A stretch of DNA of 64,000 bases from Cepaea nemoralis (Eukaryota > Mollusca > Gastropoda > Stylommatophora > Helicidae), in assembly GCA_014155875.1 (NCBI GenBank), contig JACEFZ010013499.1:158501-222500 (forward strand), written 5' to 3'. Below the pieces are notes generated by a model that worked only from the letters and a program-made list of their open reading frames with translations, made no database searches and was not told where the DNA came from. Each line of letters starts with the position of its first letter. Position 1 is the first letter of the stretch. The position numbers were made by a program, and so were the translations under genes. Shown in pieces: positions 45,574 through 55,947 of the stretch.

Positions 45574-46883
45574 TCCCTCAAAATATCCTATTGTCACCAC
45601 GTACTAGGGATGAACTGTGGAGAATTAATAACACTGTCTGTATAAAACTTGGCATAGACCTGCCATAGCAAACGTCTGTATCGCTGGAAACGAACATCAC
45701 TTACATTGTAAAGATATGATCAAGCATAGCAATATGTCGCAGTCGGATATGTCGGCTGAAAGGTGCAAATAATGCAGATTTGCTGTATAACTGACACAAC
45801 TCGGTTACGTGCAAAACAAACATTATCGGACGAACAACGAAGAAGTAGAAGAAGAAAAACAATTCCATATGCGGCGAACATATTTTCGTTTCAAAAGTCA
45901 TTTGAGGGAATACAGGTTGAGAATCGCTGAATCCGTTGTGAAATACTAATGGAGTACCTCAGATCAAATAACATAAGCCTATGATAGCTTTGTCACGGAT
46001 CAGAAAGGCAGTAGTTCTAAACGGAGGACTTATTACAGGCACTTATTGGTTATCGTGGTAGCTAGCATCTTATTGTTAAAAGTGTATATTCTATTGAAAC
46101 CAGTTTTTAAAAAAAACAATTCAAACCTATTGACAACAATTGATGAATCTCTTTAAATACGTGTTGACATCGCTTATTGGACTGATATATTTTCGAAGCC
46201 ACGGAACGCTGTAAAAAACGTGTTTTTTCTGTGGTTGGTTTAACCGAATGTTTCAGCGCCAACAGCTTTAATCTGTTAATCCTTCGCTTTTGCAAGCATG
46301 ACTTCGTTTTTAATTAGTGTCAAACTGGTGTCGTGCCTTTTGTAATCTCTTTAGTGTTAGGGATTGTTTCATGAGATTTTAGGGTCTTACTTTTTTTGTT
46401 CTACTTAAGGAAACGCTGCGAATGCCTGCTACAACTGTTGTTATCGGGTCAGCGTGCCAAGTTTGTGACCGTTGAAAATAACGGTTGTTCTTTCGTTTTT
46501 AAAAAGTTCGTTCGTTCGTTCGTTTTTTCAATATAGTTCCATTCATAATGATGTCAATTATTTTTACATGGATGACTTGCTGCCTATCATTCTGACTGGA
46601 AACAGTTATTGTTCTTTCCAACTGGAGAGATGCGCACTTTCTTCTGTACAGTTATGTTTTGTGTTAATTTGTTTTTCTTCTGTAATAATCTCTTACTGTA
46701 TCTTCTAGTTAGATAAATGAGTTACTTCTGCTGTCTTCTACTTCTCCTTTCACCTTGTACTTCCCCATTCAAGTATAGGTCCTCACCAATCCACTCCTCT
46801 AGTTAGCTACCCCATACTTCCCCGTCCATGTCCCCTCCATGTTATTCAGCTCTGTTACTATTTCTTTTCTCCGTATGGTTTTA
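45574..46883. other. no recognisable feature (1.3 kb)
   Basis: AT-rich. Minus- and plus-strand ORFs of 62-78 codons without motifs. I see no repeat shared with the rest of the window. Confidence 0.45.
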
Positions 46884-47059
46884 CGCCGGTCTCCCTGGCG
46901 TAGGGGTTATGGACGTTGATCGTAATCCCGTATACTCTCACATCTTTTACGCGAGATTCGGCAGCGGATCGCGTCGCGTTGGTTGCTTACGGAGGCATGT
47001 GAGCCGGTCGTTAGAAACCAATGGAAAACTACTGAACGTAAAACTCCCCAAGACATCAA
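46884..47059 (+). mobile_element. SINE-A copy
   Basis: Head CCGGTCTCCCTGGCGTAGGG (A box) and GTAATCCCGTATAC. Core CCAATGGAAAACTACTGAAC at about 47019. The 3' end runs directly into the 33-bp minisatellite. Confidence 0.82.
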
Positions 47060-47356
47060 CAGCAGCTTTGTTTCTTCTATATGTCTATTCTATTTGACTC
47101 TTGTTTCTTCTATATGACTATTCTATTTGACTCTTGTTTCTTCTATATGACTATTCTATTTGACTCTTGTTTCTTCTATATGTCTATTCTATTTGACTCT
47201 TGTTTCTTCTATATGTCTATTCTATTTGACTCTTGTTTCTTCTATATGACTATTCTATTTGACTCTTGTTTCTTCTATATGTCTATTCTATTTGACTCTT
47301 GTTTCTTCTATAAGACTATTCTTTTTGACTCTTGTTTCTTCTATATGATTATTTTA

Positions 47357-48663
47357 TAAGGGGCGTTCATTTGAAATCCGTTCGTGCCGCACAGCGCGTA
47401 ATTGCCTACGTTGAACATGATCATGTCATAGTCATGTGATAAGTACTGACCAATTAATTAAAAGAGCACGTGCTTATCGTCCCATGATGCTTAGGTTCTG
47501 TTTCTGACTGTTGAGAAAATGACCGTTTTGATCCAAAATCCGTTCAAAGAAGCTCAAAGAGCGGTGATTCGGTTTCTTTCATTTGAAGGATGTCGACCAG
47601 TGGACATTCATCGAAGAATGCAGGCAGCGTACGGTAATAAATGTGTGTCGAAGACAACAGTGACAGACTGGGCCGAATGTTTCGGAAAGGACGTCAGTTC
47701 ACGACAGATCTTAGTCGGCCGGGTCAAGCGCATATTGTTGCAACTATCGCCAAAATTAATGCAGCAATACAGATGAACCGTTGTCGAAGCATACGTTCGC
47801 TAGCTAAAGAATTTGATGTGTCAATTGGGACAATTTAAAAGGTCGTTCGTAAGAAACTGCAATATCGAAAGGTGTGTTCACAGTGGGTCCCACGGATGTT
47901 GATCGACCACCAAAACGAGGAACGCATGGGATGTTGTTTAAACCACTTATTGCGTTACAGAGTGGAGGATGATGCATTTCTCTTCCGCATAGTGGCAGGC
48001 GATGAATCATGGTGTCACCACTTTGAGCCAAGCAGTGAAACAGAGAGCATGCTGGATCACCAAAGACCAAAAAAATTCAAGTTACAGGTTTCCGCTGGTA
48101 AGGTTATGCTGAGCGCATTGTTGGCTGACTTTAAAGAACCTGGTGTCAACATCAACTCTACCCACTACTTGCAAACACTAGACAGGCTGCAAAAAGCTAT
48201 CAAGAATAAACGACCCGGCATGCTTTCTCGCGGTGTGATTTTGTTGCACGATAATGCTCGTCCGCATGTCTCAAAGATTGTGCAGGAAGCATTAGCAAGG
48301 AAGAAGTGGGAAATTCTGCAACATTCAGCCTATAGTCCTGATTTGTCACCATGTGATTTTCATTTGTTCGGACCTCTAAAAAAGCTATTAAGGGGCAACG
48401 ATTTCACACAGATGCAGACGTAATGAACGCAGTAAACACTTGGGTCAGAGAGCAACAACAATCCTTTTTTTGCGGACGGCATTCGCCGCCTACCTAAGCA
48501 ATGAGATGCTTGCCTAAATGCCTACGACGACTTCGTCTGACCAACCCATGGTACATAATTCACTCAAAATGAATGCTTTGTTTAATTATACCACACCTGT
48601 TAATCTTTCTTTCATGCTTTTGTAATTAAACCATTGGAACGGGTTTCAAATGAACTACCCTTA
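47357..48663 (+). mobile_element. mariner element with terminal inverted repeats
   Basis: 1307 bp, the standard mariner length. Left end TAAGGGGCGTTCATTTGAAA, right end (reverse complement) TAAGGGTAGTTCATTTGAAA; similarity continues to about 28 bp. TA target duplications at 47355-47356 and 48664-48665. Removing the element and one TA restores minisatellite phase, so the boundaries are secure. Contains one decayed transposase gene. Confidence 0.93.
47519..48450 (+). pseudogene. mariner transposase, frameshift and stop
   Basis: ATG at 47519 starts MTVLIQNPFKEAQRAVIRFL, a mariner N-terminal helix-turn-helix with SKTTVTDWAECFGK. The frame shifts near 47690 to KGRQFTTDLSRPGQAHIVAT and reaches TAA 47836-47838 after FDVSIGTI. 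The C-terminal catalytic part is open from about 47872 to 48423. It has the DD34D triad: VAGDESWCHHFEP (Asp codon 48001), LLHDNARPHVSK (48250) and YSPDLSPCDFHLFGPLKK (48355, 34 residues after the second Asp). The enzyme would cut and paste the element at TA; this copy is broken in two places. Residual frame ends VREQQQSFF beyond 48423. Confidence 0.93.
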
Positions 48664-48745
48664 TATTTGTCTCTTGTTTCTTCTGTATGACTATTCTATT
48701 TGACCCTTGTTTCTTCTATATTACTATTCTATTTGACTCTTTTAA

Positions 48746-48959
48746 TTTATCTGGATACTGTTGTGTATTGTTTTGATTTTAAAAAAAAATTTTATTTTAT
48801 TTTGGCGTTCGCTCGCTTTGATCTCAGGTGTATGTTACACACTTACTACTAATTCTCTTAGTTGCAACTAATGGGGAGTGCATTAGGAGGATTTTTGCAT
48901 GTGGATGAGTTTTCCCTATTACCAATGTCCCTCGTCATTTCTAACAGGTTGTTCTTGAT
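48746..48959. other. no recognisable feature
   Basis: Short spacer with A/T runs. Confidence 0.5.
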
Positions 48960-49440
48960 ACCATGACTCTTATCTTTTACATGGTCTTGCCGTTTCTCTG
49001 TATCCATTATATTTCTTTAATGTAACTATTTTTGGCAGATGGTACCAGGCCATTCTTGTAAGATGGCCAACACATTTAATATATTCTTCTTTAATGAACG
49101 GCGTGGCGGGTTTCACATCTAGTCTCCCTCTAATTTCCTCATTCTTAATTCTATCTCTCACAGTTACTCCCGCAGCTCTTCTATGCATCGCAACTTTGCT
49201 TTGATTTTTGTGCTCGTTAGATGTAGTAAGCGTCCATATTCGACACTATTAGCATAATGTCGGCCATAACATTGTCCTTATCAGGTTCCCTTTGAGTACT
49301 TATATGTATCTTTCTATGCGACAAAGGTAACGCTAGTTGTCCCAGTGCCTGATTTGCCTCTGCGCAATGTGTTGATTTCTCTATTCATACTCTTATCTGA
49401 AGTGAAATATGGCCTATCTATGCTACAATCTGTTATTGTT
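48960..49440 (-). mobile_element. LINE L-C fragment, decayed
   Basis: Minus strand: ANQALGQLALPLSHRKIHIS, then WTLTTSNEHKNQ, MHRRAAGVTVRDRIKNEEIR and KCVGHLTRM. Same order of motifs as the open L-C frame at 63.6-64 kb (NQLIGQMAPILKNKH, SRRDKIRNEEIRI, KWFGHASRL). Several frameshifts. Confidence 0.75.
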
Positions 49441-49536
49441 TCTTTGTTTGCATATTCTTCTTAAACAGTCTATCATTCTCTCCGTTTGTGCAGCTGTTAC
49501 CTTTCAAATTAGCCCGCTACAATGCTACATTCGTTC

Positions 49537-49692
49537 TCCATCCATTCATCATGTGTCATGCCGATAAGTGTGGCGGTCGTGATTCGCCATTTCACTCGAT
49601 CACCAGAGTCGTGGATCAGCTCAGTGTTCTTGTCTCGACCATATCACGTGGCCAAGCCATTCAGGTATTCACTTCTCTATCTTCCCCTTGCT
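49537..49692 (-). mobile_element. LINE L-B 3' terminal piece, inverted
   Basis: Reverse complement of the L-B end, from the tail (CCATCCATTCATCATGTGTC) through CGTGGATCAGCTCAGTGTTC, up to about 49692. Inverted relative to the copy at 49900-50290. Confidence 0.87.
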
Positions 49693-49899
49693 AGGAGAGA
49701 AAACCTACGTAGGGTAGATAGAACCCGTTCTCTTGGGTGGAATCTGTAAGGAGGAAGCCAACCTGGCACAAATGCATTCTGATGTCCAGCACATTGACCT
49801 CCGACGTGCGTAGCTAAGTGTAACACACTTGTCTCGACAGAGGAACGAAGAAGAGGAAGAGGAAGAAGGGGTAAATTATGATCTAACTTCAACGAATGT

Positions 49900-50290
49900 A
49901 GCTGTACGAGAAGCTGAAAAACATCTGATGGCTATAGAAATGTGGTTTCTGAGGAAAATGCAAAGAATACCATGGACAGCCAGAATAACCAATGAACAAG
50001 TCCTACAAGAAACACATGAAAACTGTAAACTGATTAGAACAATTAGACGTAGACAGTCAACATTTTGTGGACATGTTATGATAATAAATAAATTGGAGAA
50101 CCTGGTGACAACTGGCAAGATCGAGGGGAACAGACCAAGGGGAAGACCTAGAAGCAAGTACCTGGATGGCTTGGCCTTGTGGCATGATCGAGACAGAAAT
50201 ACGGAGCTGATCCACGACTCTGGTGATCGAGTGAGATGGCAGAACATGACCGCCCACGCTTACCGGCATAGCACATGATGGATGGATGGA
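49900..50290 (+). mobile_element. LINE L-B 3' fragment
   Basis: Open frame: EKHLMAIEMWFLRKMQRIPW, VLQETHENCKLI, GHVMIINKLENLVTTGKIEG and ending TAHAYRHST, with a (GGAT)n tail at 50278-50290. 5'-truncated. Confidence 0.9.
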
Positions 50291-50710
50291 TTAGTTCTCC
50301 ATTTACGCTGTTAATTATTTCAGTTTGGTCAAAGTGTTCTCCTCTGGTTCTCAGTGCACTTATCTTTTTGTAGAAGTTTCTAGTTGCCTCCTTGTAGTTT
50401 TTATTTAGAGTTTCTCCATACTCTTCCCAGTCTTTTTGTTTTTCCCTCTTTACTATTCTACTCACATGTCTTCTCGCTATTCTATATTCTATATAATCAC
50501 ATTCCTCTTTGCTCTTCAAACACTTATTATATTTTTCCTTTTTGTCTTTTACCACTTTTTTACCTCTGCGTTCCATCAACCTGTTCTTTTCTTTATTCGT
50601 GTTTTGCGTTTTTTCGTGGTTCCACATGTTATTTTTGCAGTATTTCCCCTCTCCTTCTGTCATAAAATCTATTATTGTCTCTTTATCTTGATATTCATCT
50701 TCAATAATCT
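50291..50710 (-). mobile_element. LINE pre-RT linker (Lys/Glu-rich), probably L-B
   Basis: The minus-strand frame of about 138 residues has KKEKYNKCLKSKEECDYIEY, ARRHVSRIVKREKQKDWEEY, YKEATRNFYKKISAL and ends INSVNGELI. This is the basic region between endonuclease and RT in many LINEs. It stops exactly where the plus-strand L-B tail begins, so another L-B copy interrupted it. Confidence 0.75.
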
Positions 50711-51050
50711 AATGGGACGCAGAGGTGTTTCCAAGGCACCAGGGCTGGGTTATATACTGGCCAAGACCTATTGACGCGTCCTCGTCGAGCGTCCTGGGCA
50801 ACAGGTCCCTTCGGGGTCCTGGCTAAAGTCAGTAGGATCGCCGATTCCTCCGAAGTCGGAGAGTGTCTGCCTGTACGGCGAGGAGCCACCAGTCTGCACA
50901 CCAATAAGCCAGACATGGGACAACGGATACTCACGCAAAACTCAGGTCCTGTATGACATCACACTGATGTTGGACACCAGGATGCCTTCATCCGACATAC
51001 AGGACTTCGCGTTGGAGCTCAAGCCAACGAACACAAGCAAGCAAGCAATA
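50711..51050 (+). repeat. unclassified segment ending in (CAAG)n
   Basis: GC-richer than its surroundings, ends AAGCAAGCAAGCAA near 51040. Looks like a LINE leader or tail but shows no RT motif. Confidence 0.35.
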
Positions 51051-51562
51051 ATCTAATAATATTCTCTCTGGGTATTTGTTACCTTTTGGTTTAGCTGGTT
51101 ACGTTGTTACGATCTTTCTATCGGCTCTATCTAGTTGTACAATTTGTTACGGCGCTTTCTATTTGAATAATAAGTCATCATGCTATCCATTTGAATAATG
51201 TATTACTTTTCTTTCTAGCGAAATAGTTTAATACTGTTCTTTTTAGCTGGAATTTTAAAGATAATTCGTTATTATTCTTACTAGCCGCCACTTGTTCTAT
51301 ACGGTAAAATTGTTCTCTTTAGCAGAAACTTCAGTAATTAGTGGACACTTTCCTTTTTTAGATAGCATTTGAATTATAATTGAGTACGATGTTGACATGT
51401 TCCTTTATAACCGATAATTCAGTGGTTAGTTGGCATTTCTTTTCTAAACGGCATTTGAGTAATAATTGAACAATACATTGACATTTTCCTTTATATCTAG
51501 CTATTCAGTGATAAGTTTACATGTTTCTTACAAGATGGTAAGTGCGTAATATGTTGTGATAA
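51051..51562. other. no recognisable feature
   Basis: AT-rich, no ORFs. Confidence 0.5.
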
Positions 51563-51672
51563 ATGTCCTTATAGTTGAACTCCAATGATAAATGGCTTAT
51601 AGTTTAACTCTAATGATAATGTCCTTATAGTTGGAACTCTAATGACAACTGTCCTTATAGTTAGAACTCTAA
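51563..51672. repeat. About 31-bp tandem repeat, 3-4 copies
   Basis: TCCTTATAGTTGGAACTCTA followed by ATGA, repeated with small changes. Confidence 0.8.
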
Positions 51673-51699
51673 TCATATCCTTCTATACTTCCCCCTACA

Positions 51700-51783
51700 A
51701 GATCATGTAGTGAACACTACGGCCAGAGATCTGTGGAGAGACATGCACGCTTGCACCACTTGACAGGGCACATGATGATGATG
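51700..51783 (+). mobile_element. possible LINE 3' terminus
   Basis: GATCTGTGGAGAGACATGCA then GGCACATGATGATGATG resembles LINE ends such as 18.9 kb and 41.4 kb. Confidence 0.4.
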
Positions 51784-51794
51784 TTGACCTCTTG

Positions 51795-52045
51795 CTCTGG
51801 GAGCCGCGGTAAAGGACTGGCTAGCATACTTGCCTTCAAGTCCAGAGCTCATACGTTCGAATCCTCATAAAGGCATATGTTCACAATACACCTCAGCTCC
51901 CAGGTCGGCCCCAGGCTACAACAGGTAGCAGAACATATCGTGGGAAGTAAAGACGACCGGCTTGATATTGGCCGCGTCACGTACTGAGTAGCGATTGGTT
52001 TTTACAAATAGCACCACGTATCCAAAGCGCCTCATATCGGGGAGA
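51795..52045 (+). mobile_element. SINE-B copy
   Basis: Head GGGAGCCGCGGTAAAGGACT and CATACGTTCGAATCCTC (B box). Tail GGGAAGTAAAGACGACCGGC, TTGATATTGGCCGCGTC and ATAGCACCACGTATCC. Confidence 0.8.
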
Positions 52046-52136
52046 CGTCGCTTGATTTTACTCATCTCTTGCTCTTCTAAAGACTTAAAATTATCCATAA
52101 ATTAAGGTATTTTATTTACAGTGTCTTATCTTCTAG

Positions 52137-52356
52137 TACCGGCTATGTGGCAGTTCATAAAACCGCATACCGCGTTCGAAACACAACTATGGGTCATTTG
52201 GTAGCAAACCGCCTTGTGCTGGTTTCTATATAATGGTGCGAGTACCGGTCGTACAGAAAGCAATGGCAAACTACTGAACGTAATCATGCCCAGGAATCAT
52301 AATCAGCCGACAAATGCTGGAGTTGACTACTACGTCTTGTAAAGGATATGCAACAA
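52137..52356 (+). mobile_element. SINE-A copy, near full length
   Basis: GCATACCGCGTTCGAAACAC (B box), CAATGGCAAACTACTGAACG (core) and CTACGTCTTGTAAAGGATAT (end). Confidence 0.9.
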
Positions 52357-52375
52357 ACTTTTTCATACGTCAGTG

Positions 52376-52640
52376 AAGAGCCGCGGTGACGCAGTGGCAA
52401 GCACGCATGCCCGCCTATCAGGTGATCATGTGATCAAACTCATATTGAAACGGGAAATTTTTTTTTATTTTACCTGGCCTCCAAGGTCAGCGAGCCTTAA
52501 ATGAGTACGAGCATATGCTCTGGGAAATAAAAGCGGCCGGTGTGGTATTGACTACGTCTACCATCGAGTGTCGATTTGTCTAGAAACATGGGACCAGCAC
52601 TAGATACTCAATTACTCCTCGATACCGGGTCTGCGGCCCG
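52376..52640 (+). mobile_element. SINE-B copy
   Basis: GAGCCGCGGTGACGCAGTGG (A box), degraded B-box region, tail GGGAAATAAAAGCGGCCGGT, GGTATTGACTACGTC and GAAACATGGGACCAGCACTA. Confidence 0.82.
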
Positions 52641-52784
52641 CTAAATCTTGTTTACTTCACAAGGCTAGAGAGATACAGTAAATGACATGATCCGCGATGT
52701 TTGACCCGTTCTGAGATTGAATCACCTATTTGACATGCTTTGATATTTACAACAACAAGATGATTACACTGAATATCTACATAA

Positions 52785-53562
52785 TCATCATCGCCATCAT
52801 CGTCATCGTCGTCATCATCGTCATCATCATCGTCGTCATCCTCCTCCTACTTCTCCTTCCTTCTTCTTCTTCCTTCCCCCTCCTTCTTCTTCCTCTTTCC
52901 TCCTCTTTCTTCCTCCTTCCTCCTCCTTCCTCCTCCTTCTTCATCCTTCCTTCTCTTTCTTCGTCCTTCTTCCTCCTTCCTCCTCCTTAGTCATCTTCCT
53001 CCTCCTTCCTCTTTCTTCCTCTTTCTTCCTCCTCCTTCTTCCTCCTTTATCCTCCTACTTCCTCCTTTTTCCTCCTTCCTCCATCTTTTTCCTCCTCTTT
53101 CTTCCTCCTTCCTTCTACTTCCTCCTCCTTCCTCCTTCCTCCTCCTTCTTTATTCCTCCTCCTCCTTGTTCCCCCTTCCTCCTCCTACTTCCTCCTTTTT
53201 CCTCCCTCCTCCATCTTCTTCCTCCTCTTTCTTCCTCCTTCCTTCTACTTCCTCCTCCTTCTTCCTCCTCCTTCTTCCTCCTTCCTCCTCCTTCCTCCTC
53301 CTTCTTCCTCCTCCCTTCTCTTTCCTTCTCCTACTTCCTCCTACTTCCCCCTTCTTCCTTCTTCCTCCTCCTCTTTCCTCCTCCTTCCTCCTCCTTCCTC
53401 CTCCCTCCTCCTTCCATCTTCTTCCTCCTCCTTTCTCCTCCTCCCTCTTTCTTCTTCCTCCTTCCTCCTCCTTCTTCCTCCTTCCTCCTCCTACTTCCTC
53501 CTCTTTCCTCCTCCTTCGTCCTCCTTCCTCCTTCTCTTTCCTCCTCCTTTCTCCTCCTTCAC
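52785..53562. repeat. Polypyrimidine (TCC/TTC)n tract with (CAT)n start
   Basis: ATC/GTC run 52788-52840, then about 720 bp of C and T with very few purines. A 170-bp block containing CTACTTCCTCCTTTTTCCTCC is duplicated (about 53055 and 53187). Confidence 0.95.
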
Positions 53563-53751
53563 GCATGTGACACTATGTGTTGAACCCACTGTCTATTTTA
53601 TAACATCATCTCTTTCTCGCTCTCTGTTCTACACTATCAAACATACAATAAAAATGCACCGTGATCAGATATTTAATGTTACATAGGCAAGCAAGACAAA
53701 CCTGCACTGATGGCTTTTGCTGGGAATAACACTGACGCATATCTCACCCTC

Positions 53752-54351
53752 ATGGAGTTGTGTATATTGTTAATCGTGTCTATGAGTACGCTGCCTTTGT
53801 GTGGTACGACGTCTTCCACTGCCACCATAACAAACGGTATAAGTCCATCATCCACAGACACTGCAACCACCCCGACAATAACATATGCTACCAGTGAATC
53901 AAACAGCCCCACAATATATGATACTTCAACAGAATCATCCAGCCCAACAACTTCGGATTCTACAACAGAATCATCCAGCCCAACAACATCGGATTCTACG
54001 ACAACATCATCCAGCCCAACAACATCGGATTCTACGACAACATCATCCAGCCCAACAACATCGGATTCTACAACAGAATCATCCAGCCCAACAACATCGG
54101 ATTCTACGACAACATCATCCAGCCCAACAACATCGGATTCTACAATAGAATCATCCAGCCCAACAACATCGGATTCTACAACAACATCATCCAGCCCAAC
54201 AACATCGGATTCTACGACAACATCATACAGCCCAACAACATCGGATTCTACTAGTGTATCAACCACCCCCACAACATCGGATACTACGAGTGTATCAACC
54301 ACAACCACCACACCAGTAACCACAACAAAGGTATCACTTAAAAATAATTAA
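53752..54351 (+). CDS. Mucin-like secreted protein, 5' exon
   Basis: The start at 53752 (14 codons after another ATG at 53710) gives a classical signal peptide: MELCILLIVSMSTLPLCG, short n-region, hydrophobic core, small residues before the likely cleavage at about residue 18. The mature part is Thr/Ser/Pro-rich, ideal for O-glycosylation. It holds about ten copies of a 12-residue, 36-bp repeat (SSPTTSDSTTTS or SSPTTSDSTTES) between about 53935 and 54250, then SVSTTPTTSDTT-type units. No Cys after the signal peptide. The frame ends at TAA 54349-54351. However, CAACAAAG|GTATCACTT at 54330 resembles a 5' splice donor, so the protein may continue in exons not seen here. Function inferred: mucus or surface-coat component. 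Residual doubt: repeat-rich frames can arise by chance, but the signal peptide argues for a gene. Confidence 0.6.
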   Translation: MELCILLIVSMSTLPLCGTTSSTATITNGISPSSTDTATTPTITYATSESNSPTIYDTSTESSSPTTSDSTTESSSPTTSDSTTTSSSPTTSDSTTTSSSPTTSDSTTESSSPTTSDSTTTSSSPTTSDSTIESSSPTTSDSTTTSSSPTTSDSTTTSYSPTTSDSTSVSTTPTTSDTTSVSTTTTTPVTTTKVSLKNN

Positions 54352-54546
54352 AATATCGCAGTTTGGGTACTATCTCTGTATTAAAAAAAAAAAAACACAC
54401 ACATCTATCGTCATTTTCCTAATAACGCCTCTGTCAGCCGATTCTCAGCAACAAGTTTCTAAGAATAAAATAATTAAAATATGATCCTACAAGAGTTTAA
54501 GTAACGCAAAACCATAAATATTTTAAGTTGCCACTAACATGTAGAG
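54352..54546. other. spacer, A-run
   Basis: AT-rich, A12 near 54383-54394. Possible intron of the mucin-like gene. Confidence 0.4.
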
Positions 54547-55020
54547 CTGTGGTTCTCAACCTTTCTTGGCTCGTGCCCCTTCGCCATATTTTCAGAACAT
54601 CATCCCCCCCCCCCCCCCGCTCCCTTTTCGTATTTTCCTACCTAACAATTTGGCTCGTGACCCCCTTCACCATATTTTCGGAACGTCATTCTTCCCTTTC
54701 GCATTTCCTACCTAAAAATCCCGTCTCTGCCCCTACACAGTATACGTAATAATGGAAGCCAAATTTAATAGCACATACTAAAACAAGTCTAGATGTCCAC
54801 ATAAAACATGATTTGTGGGTCTACTTTCTTTATAAATTGAATTTTAGAAGGGTGAGACGTACAGAACCGTACAGTATGAAGGGAAAAACAATATCCAGTG
54901 ATCGGTTCTTGTATTAACGCGATCTTGAAATAATCTTAATCCCCCCCCCCTGGAAACCCTAAAATCCCCCCGGGGTGGGGGGGGGGGGGGAAGGAAATCC
55001 CCACCGGTTGAGAACCACTG
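54547..55020. mobile_element. hAT-type MITE with 8-bp target duplication
   Basis: 474 bp. Left terminus CTGTGGTTCTCAACC, right terminus GGTTGAGAACCACTG: 14 of 15 bases are inverted-complementary. The (C)AGTGGTTCTCAACC end is typical of hAT elements of the Charlie kind. Flanks ATGTAGAG (54539-54546) and ATTTAGAG (55021-55028) form an 8-bp target duplication with one mismatch, the length hAT makes. An internal block with CGTGCCCCTTCGCCATATTT occurs twice (about 54573 and 54657). No transposase, so non-autonomous. Confidence 0.92.
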
Positions 55021-55169
55021 ATTTAGAGGCTAAAATAATACATGTTTGGAACTTAAGACACGACAACAGATAGTGTTTCGGTCATACAAGAGTAACACGT
55101 CAGTATAAGTTGCTTGGCGCAACATGAGTTAAGTGTTAATATCATTAACTATATTTATTTATTTTACAT

Positions 55170-55504
55170 GTATCATGCCATCTATACTGAACATTTAGTA
55201 TGTCATCTGCACTGGACATTTAGCATGTCATCTATACGGGACATTTAGCATGGCATTTATACTGGACATTTAGCATGTTATCTATACTGAACATTTAGTA
55301 TGTCATCTATACTGGACATTTAGCATGGCATTTATACTGGACATTTAGCATGTTATCTATACTGAACATTTAGCATGTCATCTATACTGGACATTTAGCA
55401 TGGCATCTATACCGGACATTTAGCATGTTATCTATACTGGACATTTCAATTGTCATCTATACTGAACATTTAGTATGTCATCTATACTGGACATTTAACT
55501 TGTC
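55170..55504. repeat. 25-bp minisatellite, about 13 copies
   Basis: Unit CATTTAGCATGTCATCTATA plus CTGGA. A longer block (GGCATTTATACTGGACATTT then AGCATGTTATC) is repeated at about 55253 and 55328, showing block duplication. Confidence 0.95.
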
Positions 55505-55947
55505 ATATATACGGGAAGAATATGGGATAGATAAAGTTACCAGTCTGCTTAATACAATATATGATACTGGAATTATACCTCATGAGTTATGCAATTCTGT
55601 ATTTATTGCAATCCCAAAGAAATCAGGAGCCTTGGAATGTGATCAACATCGAACAATTAGTATAATGAGTCACATCACGAAGATTTTGCTATAAATTATC
55701 ATGCAAAGAGTTAGGAGGAAAATACAACCTGAAATAGGAGAAGAACAATGTGGGTTTGTAGAAGACAAGGGTACAGTAAATGCTGTGTATATACTGAGAA
55801 CCGTAATCGAACGTTCTATAGAAGTAAACAAAGATCTAAACCTTTGCTTTATTGACTACACAAAGGCTTTCGATAAAGTGAGACATGTCAACATGATAAG
55901 GATGCTTGAAGATCTACAAATTGATGGAAAAGACCTTAGACTTTGTG
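55505..55947 (+). mobile_element. LINE L-B internal fragment, truncated at both ends
   Basis: Frame: REEYGIDKVTSLLNTIYDTG, NSVFIAIPKKSGALECDQHR, TAA near 55692, then MQRVRRKIQPEIGEEQCGFV and LCFIDYTKAFDKVRHVNM. Homology to the 20.7-22.3 kb copy ends near 55945 (QIDGKDLRL), before the YADD motif. LINE copies usually keep their 3' end, so the missing 3' half is unusual. Confidence 0.9.

Larger units (their letters stand above)
47060..48745. repeat. 33-bp minisatellite split by mariner
   Basis: Unit TGTCTATTCTATTTGACTCT plus TGTTTCTTCTATA. About nine units at 47060-47356 and two to three at 48664-48745, with mariner between. A 33-bp period keeps one frame open, giving a repeated MTILFDSCFFY translation. 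I regard it as incidental. Confidence 0.95.

Noticed and set aside
47081..47359. ORF of repeated MTILFDSCFFY units
   Set aside because: A 33-bp minisatellite keeps frame by length alone; there is no promoter or flanking coding context, and the frame ends where mariner inserted.
51916..52098. 60-codon minus-strand ORF
   Set aside because: Antisense of the SINE-B tail.
53150..53570. ORFs of 134-138 codons on both strands
   Set aside because: Both come from the polypyrimidine tract.
53679..54323. 214-codon minus-strand ORF antisense to the mucin-like exon
   Set aside because: Mirror frame of the 36-bp repeat, without signal peptide or splice context; the plus-strand reading is better supported.
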